A DNA stretch of 64,000 nt. It comes from Deltaproteobacteria bacterium. GTDB taxonomy: Bacteria > Desulfobacterota > Syntrophobacteria > Syntrophobacterales > Thermodesulforhabdaceae. Positions 9,463-16,615 of the stretch are shown piece by piece (position 1 is the stretch's first letter; every line of letters starts with the position of its first letter). The stretch is from the NCBI GenBank assembly GCA_019309115.1, contig JAFDGW010000005.1, forward strand, positions 21,801 to 85,800, given 5' to 3'. A program made the position numbers and the translations under genes. The notes beneath the pieces are model-generated. The model was not told the DNA's origin. It ran no database searches and saw only the letters and a program-made list of their open reading frames with translations.

Positions 9463-10050
9463 CTATATCGGACACGCTTCAATCGCCGAAGCAATTACCT
9501 CAAACACATCAACCAGCCTTAAAATCCCTACAATTTCACCACTTCTGTCCAAGACCAGCAAAGACTGATGCTGCCCCATAACAAGCTTGTGAACAGCTCT
9601 GTCCAGGGTGTCCTCATCACGGACGTATTCCCCTTCCTGAGGTGTGTACATAAAGTCACGCACCCTCCTTTCAGCCGCCTTTTGACAGAGATCCTTAAGG
9701 CCTGAGGAAAAGAGGCCGTACCTTTCAATCAAATCTTCAAGGAACTCGGCACTGAAACCGCTTGCTGCAAGCCTGCCCAAAGATGGCGATGTCATTATAC
9801 GAGCATACTGAGGTTCCAAAGCCCTGAGAACATCGAGCTGACTGATCTTGCCCACAACCCGGCCCTGAGAGTCAAGGACAAGGACAGCCCGATGGGGATA
9901 ACGAACTTCCCTCGAAGCTTTTGCTTGCTCAAGATACTTCTTCTGAACTTCCCTGAGCACCCGCACTGCTTCGTAGAGCGTAGCATTTTCGCTAACTGTG
10001 GTATATTCACCAAGCGGTATCATAAGATCCTTAACTTTTAGCCGCTTCAT
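9463..10050 (-). CDS. CBS domain pair protein
   Basis: A 195-residue protein with two CBS motifs: about 1-85 (VKDLMIPLGEYTTVSENATL, then GRVVGKISQLDVL) and about 125-190 (VRDFMYTPQEG, then GEIVGILRLVDV). A helical insert of about 45 residues separates them. CBS pairs usually bind adenine nucleotides and gate a partner enzyme or transporter. AGGAG stands about 8 bp before the ATG. It is the first gene after the sigma-54-like promoter at 10105-10120. Sensing cell energy for the permease encoded two genes later is a reasonable inference. Confidence 0.88.
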   Translation of the reverse strand: MKRLKVKDLMIPLGEYTTVSENATLYEAVRVLREVQKKYLEQAKASREVRYPHRAVLVLDSQGRVVGKISQLDVLRALEPQYARIMTSPSLGRLAASGFSAEFLEDLIERYGLFSSGLKDLCQKAAERRVRDFMYTPQEGEYVRDEDTLDRAVHKLVMGQHQSLLVLDRSGEIVGILRLVDVFEVIASAIEACPI

Positions 10051-10104
10051 CTTTGTCTCCTGTTAACAATCAAGAGAAATCCGTCACAATCACACCTCGG
10101 AATA

Positions 10105-10120
10105 AGCAACAACCGTGCCT
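10105..10120 (-). promoter_or_regulatory. Sigma-54 (-24/-12) promoter for CBS-receiver-permease operon
   Basis: On the minus strand the sequence reads AGGCACGGTTGTTGCT. This matches the consensus TGGCACG-N4-TTGCW at every position but the first, with GG and GC correctly 10 bp apart. Transcription would start near 10093, about 40 bp before the CBS gene. A candidate enhancer lies upstream at 10181-10197. Confidence 0.78.
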
Positions 10121-10180
10121 GACCAAAAAGGCCAGTTATTTCAGCATAATGCCATAATATGGACATAATAGTAACAACTA

Positions 10181-10197
10181 TGGAACATTATGAAACA
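10181..10197. promoter_or_regulatory. Candidate enhancer site TG-N3-CATTATG-N3-CA
   Basis: TGGAACATTATGAAACA fits a 17-bp palindrome also present at 14855-14881. It lies roughly 95 bp upstream of the predicted sigma-54 start. Weaker CATAAT repeats fill 10145-10170. Assignment to the activator at 13389-14816 is inferred from proximity and from the shared motif. Confidence 0.55.
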
Positions 10198-10237
10198 AAA
10201 TCCAATGTGGTGGGTTTAATTTTGAAACAATATGAAT

Positions 10238-10870
10238 CTATTCCTTGATCTCTCTTGTCCTGATGGCTACATCTTTCCCTATATCTGCCTCGGCCTCTAT
10301 TAGAGCCATTGTTTTTCGGAAGGATGCATCTTCAAGGAGTGCCCTCAAGGTGGGGTATTCAGACCTGGGGGAACCATTTGGGCAAAATATCACAGCAACC
10401 CCGGAGTCCTCACCAAAACATCTTATTTCTATGGGTTCAGTAGCATCTATGTCATCGGCAAGGCTCATTAGTACTGCGAAGTGCACCATATTCCATTTGA
10501 CCGCATAGGTTTTTATAATAATGGGATCGACCTGGGTCAAAAAACATTCTCTCTTCTTTTGTCTCAGAAAACGCTGGGAAAGAACAGCCATATCCTGAAG
10601 ACTCTGTCTCACGTCTAGGCTCTGAATCGGAAAGTCCGTACTGTGAGCGTAACGATTAAGGGCGCTGAGAATAGCCTGGCCTCTAGATATCTGCTCCTTG
10701 ATGAGTACGAACTTTGAGCTGAACTTCTCATAGGCTCCTTTAAACTGCAAAATGTCTTCTACAAGCCCGGCAGACTCCCCGATGATTGCCAGAACATTTC
10801 TCAACTCATGAGTTGCCCCTGCCGTCAGTTTGCCAATAAAGGCCGACTCTCGTACTTTCCAATCTTCCAT
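10238..10870 (-). CDS. Degenerate histidine kinase (HisKA-like, defective ATPase part)
   Basis: ATG 10870, with GGAG upstream, gives 210 residues. An H box is clear (TAGATHELRNVLAII, H21), followed by a two-helix dimerisation region. The following 110 residues keep the size of a catalytic domain, but I see no N box, no DxGxG and no GxGLGL. It probably cannot bind ATP normally. It could be a phosphotransfer or decoy partner, like histidine phosphotransferases built on a kinase scaffold. It follows a receiver gene by 22 bp and ends the operon that starts with the sigma-54 activator. Confidence 0.7.
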   Translation of the reverse strand: MEDWKVRESAFIGKLTAGATHELRNVLAIIGESAGLVEDILQFKGAYEKFSSKFVLIKEQISRGQAILSALNRYAHSTDFPIQSLDVRQSLQDMAVLSQRFLRQKKRECFLTQVDPIIIKTYAVKWNMVHFAVLMSLADDIDATEPIEIRCFGEDSGVAVIFCPNGSPRSEYPTLRALLEDASFRKTMALIEAEADIGKDVAIRTREIKE

Positions 10871-10892
10871 CTGTCTTCTCCGCTTTTTTCCT

Positions 10893-11267
10893 TCATGAAG
10901 TCTGGGTAGCCTCAAAAATCTTTTCCATAAGAGTATCAATATCGAGAGGCTTCATAAGGTAGTCAAAAGCCCCAAGCCTCATACCCTCAATACCATCCTT
11001 GGTATCTCCATGACCCGTAAGAAGTATCACCGGAAGATCCGGCTTGATGGACTTTATTTGCCTCAACACATCAAGACCACTCATACCTGGCATTCTTACA
11101 TCCAGAACCACAACATCCACATCGGATTGATCGAGTAAATCCATGGCTTCGATCCCGTCCAGTGCAACACGGGTCATCAATCCTCTAAGCTCAAGCCTTT
11201 CAGCCAAAGTCCTCACAAATTCTTCCTCGTCATCCACAAGCAATACTCGGCATTTCTTCTCCATCAT
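10893..11267 (-). CDS. Single-domain response regulator
   Basis: A 124-residue receiver with D12/D13, phosphoacceptor D56 (VVVLDVRMP), T84 (LLTGHGD) and K106 (LMKP). No output domain. A GGGGGG tract precedes two adjacent ATG codons. It lies directly after the full sensor kinase at 11280-13004, with a 12-bp gap, and is its most likely cognate partner. It strongly resembles the receiver at 485-880. Confidence 0.93.
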   Translation of the reverse strand: MMEKKCRVLLVDDEEEFVRTLAERLELRGLMTRVALDGIEAMDLLDQSDVDVVVLDVRMPGMSGLDVLRQIKSIKPDLPVILLTGHGDTKDGIEGMRLGAFDYLMKPLDIDTLMEKIFEATQTS

Positions 11268-11279
11268 CCACCCCCCAAA

Positions 11280-13004
11280 CTATTCTGCATGCGGTGCCTT
11301 TTTGGGCAGGTACACCGTGAAGGTTGTACCCTCACCTACATGACTCTGGACCTGAATGTCTCCCCCTAGTTTTTTAACTATTCCGTAGGTAATAGGGAGC
11401 CCAAGACCTGTCCCATAACTCTTTTTGGTGGTAAAAAAAGGTTCAAAGATATGCTTCATAGTTTCTTCGTCCATACCGTGACCGTTATCCTGTATACTTA
11501 CGGCAACCTTGTCTGCATCAACCTCCCAGGAGGTTATAGAAACAATTCCTCCATCGGGAACGGCCTCAAAGGCATTATTCAGGATGTTTAGGAAAACTTG
11601 CTGGAGCTGGCCACGGTCCGAAGCTATACGAGGCAGATTCTCCGCAAGCTGTAGCCTCACGTCGATATTCCTGTAGAGGGCTTCTTTCTCCAGGAAGGTC
11701 AGCACCTCACGGACCACTTCGTTTAGATCCAGAACCTCAATCTGCACATCCATACGCCGGGCAAAACCAAGCAAACGGTGTGTGATGTTGCGACACCGAT
11801 CCACCGACTTGAGAATATCCCGTGTTAGGGTTTCCAATCGATCCCGGTAAGGACTCTGAGGCATCTGCGGAAGAAGATCCAGTATGAGACCGGCCTTTTC
11901 GTTGATTATGGCCATGGGATTGTTGATTTCATGGGCAACTCCTGCAGCAAGACGCCCCAGAGAAGAAAGCTTGTGGTGATGTTGTAACTCCCTGAAGGCC
12001 GCTTCCCTTTTTTCATCAGCCTCTTTTATCCTGTTAACAAAGATCCCTGTAATCTTAATCACAACAAAAAGAACTATCAGGGTACCACCAACAAAGAGAA
12101 CAAGCATTTCACTTTTTAGAGTCGTCCAGGCTTTAAGAACCCTTACCTTCGGCTTCACCATTACAAGAATCAGATTGGGCTCACGAAGGAATGCGTAGCT
12201 CATAAAGAGCTCTCTTCCCTGGTCATCCCTTAATGACACCACGGAGGGCTGATAGGTGGGAGACGGAATGGGAAACGATAGTCTATCGAGGACGTTACCG
12301 TAGAACTTTGACGGAGTCTGGAGTATGCCTTCCCGGTTTATCAAAAAGGCATCACTTTCGGGGTCCAGGCTCATGGAAAGTATAACATCATTGAGCCGAT
12401 CGGTATCAATTGTTGCCCTCACTATCCAGCTTTTTCCGCCGGGCACGGAGCTTTCTACTGCAACGACCATGTGGGGAAATTTACGGTACCCCAAAAATAC
12501 ATCACTTACATAACTGCCCTTGACCCGGACCTCGTGAAACCATGGTTGTTCGGAATAATCCTTGCCGAGGAGCTGATAGGGACCCACATAGTTTATCTGT
12601 ATGCCTTTTTCATTGATGATTCCAAGGTCTACAAACCCCTGAAACTCTGTTTTCATTACCGAAAAAATCTGGCTCAACCTCTGAGGATCAGCCAGCTCCT
12701 CAAAGGAATATGCTTTTGAGACAAAGCTTACCGTTGCGACCCGCTCAGCAATAAAAAGCTCCAGGGAGTGCTTGGCCTTACCCACAAGGGATTGCATAGG
12801 AGATAGAATTTCCTTGTGTAGCGTCGCGCGATATTCCACATAATTTATGAAGGCCATCAAAAAAAGAGGGACAAAGGTCACCAGTATCATGGTGACAGCA
12901 AGATTTCTTCGAAGAATTACATACCTCGCCTCTCCGGCCTTTTCGGGACGGAATGTGAAAAAGTTCTGAAGCCTGGTCCAAAACTTATTCTTCAGAAAGC
13001 TCAT
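11280..13004 (-). CDS. Membrane sensor histidine kinase with periplasmic Cache-like domain
   Basis: 574 residues. The first membrane helix is near 33-52. A periplasmic region of about 245 residues has Cache-type sequence (GKDYSEQPWFHEVRVKGSY, then VSDVFLGY), and a second helix lies near 300-322. HisKA follows with H358 (GVAHEINNP). The HATPase domain has FLNILNNAFEAV, DNGHGM, FEPFFTTK and GTGLGLP, all intact. AGGAG stands about 8-9 bp before ATG 13004. The start overlaps the preceding NifX-like gene by 20 bp. It probably senses a small ligand outside the inner membrane and phosphorylates the adjacent receiver. Confidence 0.94.
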   Translation of the reverse strand: MSFLKNKFWTRLQNFFTFRPEKAGEARYVILRRNLAVTMILVTFVPLFLMAFINYVEYRATLHKEILSPMQSLVGKAKHSLELFIAERVATVSFVSKAYSFEELADPQRLSQIFSVMKTEFQGFVDLGIINEKGIQINYVGPYQLLGKDYSEQPWFHEVRVKGSYVSDVFLGYRKFPHMVVAVESSVPGGKSWIVRATIDTDRLNDVILSMSLDPESDAFLINREGILQTPSKFYGNVLDRLSFPIPSPTYQPSVVSLRDDQGRELFMSYAFLREPNLILVMVKPKVRVLKAWTTLKSEMLVLFVGGTLIVLFVVIKITGIFVNRIKEADEKREAAFRELQHHHKLSSLGRLAAGVAHEINNPMAIINEKAGLILDLLPQMPQSPYRDRLETLTRDILKSVDRCRNITHRLLGFARRMDVQIEVLDLNEVVREVLTFLEKEALYRNIDVRLQLAENLPRIASDRGQLQQVFLNILNNAFEAVPDGGIVSITSWEVDADKVAVSIQDNGHGMDEETMKHIFEPFFTTKKSYGTGLGLPITYGIVKKLGGDIQVQSHVGEGTTFTVYLPKKAPHAE

Positions 13005-13380
13005 CCGTGCTTTCTCCTGCCCTTTTGACGAGAATGTTTCCTGCCTTCAGGGTTCCTGATGCAATCCTTTTTTTTACCTCATCCAGTGATCCAACCACGA
13101 AATCAACAACGTTTATCTTCTTCCATGTAAGATAATCGTAATACTCCTGTTCGATACCTCCACACACTACGGTATTGACACCTTCGGAAACAATAAGCCT
13201 GCAAAGGTTTTCCGCCGAGGCTTGAGGAAGCACCACGGTCTTCTCATTGGTAAAACCCTCGCCTTCCCTGTAGGTTCCCAGCCAGGCTTCAGGGGCCATG
13301 TCAAAGCGGCTTGCAACCTCTTCACCTCTCAAGGCAACCAATATCTTCTGCCTCCCTCTTTCCTCCTTCATAATCACCAT
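12985..13380 (-). CDS. NifX/NifB-type (dinitrogenase cofactor-like) small protein
   Basis: 131 residues from ATG 13380 (a second ATG lies at 13371). The fold signature resembles NifX/NafY-like iron-molybdenum cofactor carriers: VASRFDMAPEAWLG near the N-terminus and VVCGGIEQEYYDYL in the middle. Related stand-alone proteins occur widely in anaerobes without nitrogenase, often beside regulators, and their function is unclear. It sits between the sigma-54 activator (8-bp gap) and the sensor kinase (20-bp overlap), which suggests a regulatory or cofactor-sensing role. Confidence 0.75.
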   Translation of the reverse strand: MVIMKEERGRQKILVALRGEEVASRFDMAPEAWLGTYREGEGFTNEKTVVLPQASAENLCRLIVSEGVNTVVCGGIEQEYYDYLTWKKINVVDFVVGSLDEVKKRIASGTLKAGNILVKRAGESTDELSEE

Positions 13381-13388
13381 CCCCGGTC

Positions 13389-14816
13389 TTATTCGGTTAT
13401 ACCGTACTGTTTCATTTTTCTCCAAAGAGTTGCCCTGCCCCAGCCGAGCATTCTCGCAGCCTTTGATTTTCTGCCTCCACATTTCATCAGCGCTTCCAGA
13501 ATCATCCGCCTTTCTAAATCCTCCCATTTGACCTGACCAGACTCTGACCTATTTTTCAAGAGATTTACATCTTCGTAAATCGCGCCATAGCTTCGAGAGG
13601 CCATCTCTTCGTCGCTCTTACCCTGTGACTGTACCGCCTCCACCACATAGGAAGGAATGTGCTCCAGGGTAATGAAAGCCCCAGTACAGATGTTCACAGC
13701 ATATTCCACAATGTTTTTTAGCTCGCGCACATTTCCGGGGTAACTGTACTTCAGAAGGACATTGCGAGCTTCGGAAGAGAATCGGGAAACCCTCTTCCCA
13801 AATTTAGCCGAAAAAGCTCGCAGGAAGTGATCCATAAGGAGTTGAACATCACCTTCTCGCTCCCTCAGAGGCGGAACGTGGAGCCTCACAACATTGAGCC
13901 TGAAGAGAAGATCTTCTCTAAACCTTCCCTCTCGAACCATTGCCGCCAGGTCTCTATGAGTTGCCGCAATAATACGTACATTAACCCTTACCCCCGTTCC
14001 GCTCCCCAGGGGATAGATTACATGATCATCGAGAAAGGTGAGGAGTTTGACTTGAAGTGAAAGGGGAAGATCTCCGATTTCGGTCAGGAAAAGCGTTCCG
14101 TTGTGAGCAAGTCTGAATCTCCCGGGTTTGTTGTGAGTTGCCCCAGTGAAAGCTCCCTTGACATGACCGAAAAGTTCTGACTCAAGAAGTGTTTCGGGAA
14201 GAGCTCCGCAGTTGATCTTCACAAAGGGCCCTTTTGCCCTGTTGGACATTTTGTGAATCACTTCAGCAAGGAGGTCTTTGCCGGTCCCTGTTTCTCCCGT
14301 TATGAGCACCGATGAGTCGGTTTGAGCAATTCCGGGAAGCATTGCAAAGAGCTTCTCCATTGTGGGGCTCCTTCCTATTATATCCCCGACACTGAAGGGA
14401 TGAGTCGGTGAGTCGGATCGCTGCCCCCCATCCCCCAAATCCTCAACAATCTCCGCATATCCAAGGCATCTACCCTCAGGACTTCGCACCCGGGTGAAGG
14501 TTATGCGAACTGGAACCCTTCTCCGATCCCTTGTAATGATATCCCCTTCCTCCGAAACCGATTCCTCTCCACCAAGATCCTCTCTTACGGGACACCTCCC
14601 TCCACATATGTTGCTCCTGAGAACATGGGAACAGGCAAGACCACAGGCCTCGAAGGATGAATAGCCCGTAAGAACCTCTGCCGCCCTGTTTTGATAAACC
14701 ACCCTACCCTCTTTAGAGATAAAAACCACCGCCACGGGAAGCTCATCAAAGACGCTTCCCAAGGCCACGGGGTCGCTGTAAAGTCCAGCAATAGTTATTC
14801 CAGCCGCAGAACTCAT
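13389..14816 (-). CDS. Sigma-54-dependent transcriptional activator (PAS-AAA+-Fis)
   Basis: 475 residues. An N-terminal PAS domain (about 15-125) carries a Cys-rich stretch (CGLACSH, then NICGGRCPV) that could sense redox or a metal. The AAA+ core has Walker A GETGTGK and the sigma-54 contact loop GAFTGA. Walker B reads LFLTEIGD, with Thr245 (ACC) in place of the usual Asp. A Fis-type helix-turn-helix ends the protein (KSKAARMLGWGRATLWRKMK). It heads the minus-strand kinase operon, is divergent from the 15.1 kb operon, and lies between the two best sigma-54 promoters. It is the natural candidate activator of both. Confidence 0.92.
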   Translation of the reverse strand: MSSAAGITIAGLYSDPVALGSVFDELPVAVVFISKEGRVVYQNRAAEVLTGYSSFEACGLACSHVLRSNICGGRCPVREDLGGEESVSEEGDIITRDRRRVPVRITFTRVRSPEGRCLGYAEIVEDLGDGGQRSDSPTHPFSVGDIIGRSPTMEKLFAMLPGIAQTDSSVLITGETGTGKDLLAEVIHKMSNRAKGPFVKINCGALPETLLESELFGHVKGAFTGATHNKPGRFRLAHNGTLFLTEIGDLPLSLQVKLLTFLDDHVIYPLGSGTGVRVNVRIIAATHRDLAAMVREGRFREDLLFRLNVVRLHVPPLREREGDVQLLMDHFLRAFSAKFGKRVSRFSSEARNVLLKYSYPGNVRELKNIVEYAVNICTGAFITLEHIPSYVVEAVQSQGKSDEEMASRSYGAIYEDVNLLKNRSESGQVKWEDLERRMILEALMKCGGRKSKAARMLGWGRATLWRKMKQYGITE

Positions 14817-14854
14817 AGCTATACCTCTCCTGAACCTTGGTCTTTTTGATAAAG

Positions 14855-14904
14855 TGTATCATCATGTACCATAATGTATCAAGAAAAATTTTCATAATGT
14901 TTCA
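14855..14904. promoter_or_regulatory. Enhancer-like array: TG-N3-CATNATG-N3-CA sites
   Basis: Two complete sites overlap with a 10-bp offset: TGTATCATCATGTACCA (14855-14871) and TGTACCATAATGTATCA (14865-14881). A third, at 14888-14904, keeps the core and right half. They lie 110-150 bp upstream of the predicted start of the plus-strand operon and 40-90 bp upstream of the activator gene, so they may serve activation and autoregulation at once. Confidence 0.6.
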
Positions 14905-14988
14905 TAAGGTCTGCCTTGAATGTGGTTGTAAATAACAGATCGGGAAGAGATCTTGCTTGGCAGAGACAGAAGTAGATTTTGTATGGGA

Positions 14989-15004
14989 AGGAACGGGGGT
15001 TGCA
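14989..15004 (+). promoter_or_regulatory. Sigma-54 (-24/-12) promoter for the 15.1-16.3 kb operon
   Basis: AGGAACGGGGGTTGCA aligns with TGGCACG-N4-TTGCA. GG and GC are exact and correctly spaced; T1 and C4 differ. The start would be near 15015, about 45 bp before the first gene. Confidence 0.65.
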
Positions 15005-15060
15005 TATAAGGATTGATCAAGGAAGCGAGCAAATAACCCTGGGTAAAGGGAGGATGAGTC

Positions 15061-15342
15061 ATGAAGTTCAAAAAATATCTTGAAGATAGCTTTGCGGCCT
15101 CGGCATTTGCAGAAGAAGGGCTTGATACGGGTAGCTTCGGTTTCAGGCGTACTCTAACGATGGGTGAACTGGCAAATAGTTTAAAGGATCTTTATGCAGC
15201 TGTGGCCTTTGCGGAAGAAAACTGCCATGATGTGGCTATGGAAATCCTGCAGAAAAAGGCTACCCGACCTGCTCTTATCAGGTTCCTTGAAGATGTAGGA
15301 CTAGTCAATGTCCCGGTAAAGCTTTGTGTTGTTAATATGTAG
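15061..15342 (+). CDS. Small protein with two FAEE motifs, function unknown
   Basis: 93 residues, AGGGAGG about 9 bp before the ATG. I recognise no family. Two copies of a short motif stand out: EDSFAASAFAEEG (residues 8-20) and KDLYAAVAFAEEN (42-54). The same FAE[A/E] motif ends the next two gene products. The rest is predicted helical and acidic, with no signal peptide or membrane segment. It is first in a sigma-54-type operon with two receiver-like proteins, so it is likely a regulatory adaptor. Confidence 0.75.
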   Translation: MKFKKYLEDSFAASAFAEEGLDTGSFGFRRTLTMGELANSLKDLYAAVAFAEENCHDVAMEILQKKATRPALIRFLEDVGLVNVPVKLCVVNM

Positions 15343-15361
15343 CCAACTGCCTTAACAGGAT

Positions 15362-15847
15362 ATGAAACCCAGCATTCTCGTTATGGGTGGTGATGAGGAT
15401 TTTCGAGAGAGGCTTGCAGAGATACTCAAAAAAAGAGGTTATCAGGTGTTAACTGCTGCAACCCCGGATGATCCATGTATTCATAACCTGGCCGATATAG
15501 ATATTGTTATTGTAAGTCAACACATATTGACCAGCCGGGAAAGAGACATTTTCAGCGTCTTCAGTTACCTGAAGCCTTCGCCGGAAATCATACTTATGCT
15601 TACCTCTGGAAGCATACAGAGTGCTATTGAAGGGATGAAGAAGGGTGTTTTCGACGATATATACGTACCTTTTGAAATATCGGAGCTTGAAGAGAAGATA
15701 TTTAAAGCTTTCAGAGCCCGGCAGAAGAAGGCTCGGAAGATGAAGCGGTGTAGTCTGAAACAGAAGATAGAGGATGTTTTCGTTTCCTCAACCTTCGCCG
15801 AAGCCAATGTGGAGTTGTCCAATCACAAAAGAAAGAAAACCCATTAA
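15362..15847 (+). CDS. Pseudo-receiver protein with FAEA tail
   Basis: 161 residues with the receiver fold pattern: ILVMGGDEDF at the first strand, LMLTSGS with the switch Thr81, and GMKKGVFDDIYVPF. The phosphoacceptor position is Ser52 (VIVSQHIL) and the conserved lysine is Val102. Aspartyl phosphorylation is therefore unlikely, and it probably acts by binding. A basic linker leads to EDVFVSSTFAEAN (138-149), the motif shared with its neighbours. AGGA precedes the ATG. Confidence 0.78.
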   Translation: MKPSILVMGGDEDFRERLAEILKKRGYQVLTAATPDDPCIHNLADIDIVIVSQHILTSRERDIFSVFSYLKPSPEIILMLTSGSIQSAIEGMKKGVFDDIYVPFEISELEEKIFKAFRARQKKARKMKRCSLKQKIEDVFVSSTFAEANVELSNHKRKKTH

Positions 15848-15859
15848 CGGAGGCCTCTC

Positions 15860-16318
15860 ATGGAAAAGATAAAGGTGCTTCTCGTCGATGACGAAAAGGA
15901 ATTTGTCGATGCTTTGAGGGAAAGGCTTGAGATACGGGACCTTCCGTCAGGCGTTGCCTACAACGGGGAGCAGGCACTTCAGATCGTCGAAGATGAAATT
16001 CCCGATGTTATTGTATTGGATTTAAAGATGCCGGGAATTGACGGAATGGAGGTTCTAAAAAGGGTCAGAAAAGCCTATCCTCAGGTTCAGGTTATTATTC
16101 TTACAGGACACGGTTCTGAAAAGGACGAGGAGGAAGCACGGCGCCTTGGAGCCTTTGAATATCTTCAGAAACCTGTGGACATAGATGAGCTGGTAAAGCT
16201 CCTTCGCTTGGCCTATAAGAAAAAAATAGAAGACACAATGGTTGCGACTACCTTTGCTGAAGCAGGAGAGTTTGAAACCGCAAGAGACATTATGAAAGAG
16301 GAAAAAGAAAAGGACTAA
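15860..16318 (+). CDS. Response regulator with FAEAG C-terminal extension
   Basis: 152 residues. A complete receiver has D10/D11, phosphoacceptor D54 (IVLDLKMP), T82 (LTGHGS) and K104 (LQKP). After it comes EDTMVATTFAEAGEFETA (124-141), a helical tail carrying the operon's shared motif. GGAGG stands about 10 bp before the ATG. The tail could be the output contact, with the phosphorylated form competing with the pseudo-receiver for one partner. That is inference. Confidence 0.9.
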   Translation: MEKIKVLLVDDEKEFVDALRERLEIRDLPSGVAYNGEQALQIVEDEIPDVIVLDLKMPGIDGMEVLKRVRKAYPQVQVIILTGHGSEKDEEEARRLGAFEYLQKPVDIDELVKLLRLAYKKKIEDTMVATTFAEAGEFETARDIMKEEKEKD

Positions 16319-16401
16319 ATTCTGACAAGGCGTTGTTTTAGATAAGCAGTACATGCAGCATGTTCTTTTTGAAGCCTAAGAGGACTCATCTTTAGGCCAA
16401 C

Positions 16402-16432
16402 AAAAAGCCGTGGGAACCTCGGCTCCCACGGC
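16402..16432 (-). terminator. Intrinsic terminator for the trkA-trkH transcript
   Basis: Perfect 9-bp arms GCCGTGGGA (16407-16415) and TCCCACGGC (16424-16432) with an 8-base loop. Read on the minus strand the stem is followed by TTTTTG. It lies downstream of trkH and of the 30-codon microgene. Confidence 0.7.
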
Positions 16433-16515
16433 CTCTACCAACTATGTTAGGCTATATCAAAGGTACATTACGGATGAAGTCCCCCATTAAAATTTGCAAC
16501 CGTTGTTGAAAAAAA

Positions 16516-16608
16516 TCATACAAGAACGTCACCACACATGACGCAATAGTTCAGGTGGTTGACTACCGGGGTTCGGTACGATGGGTTCACATCTCTTAAA
16601 GGGATCAT
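16516..16608 (-). CDS. 30-residue microprotein with rhomboid-like N-terminus
   Basis: The peptide opens MIPLRDVNPSYRTPVV, the signature with which many bacterial rhomboid proteases begin. Then, instead of the first membrane helix, it reads NYCVMCGDVLV and stops. GAGG lies 6 bp before the ATG, which starts 7 bp after the trkH stop, so co-translation is likely. The CxxC could bind zinc or be redox-active. It may be a real microprotein or the stump of a lost rhomboid gene. The terminator 84 bp downstream fits a maintained transcript end. Confidence 0.5.
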   Translation of the reverse strand: MIPLRDVNPSYRTPVVNHLNYCVMCGDVLV

Positions 16609-16615
16609 TATTTCC

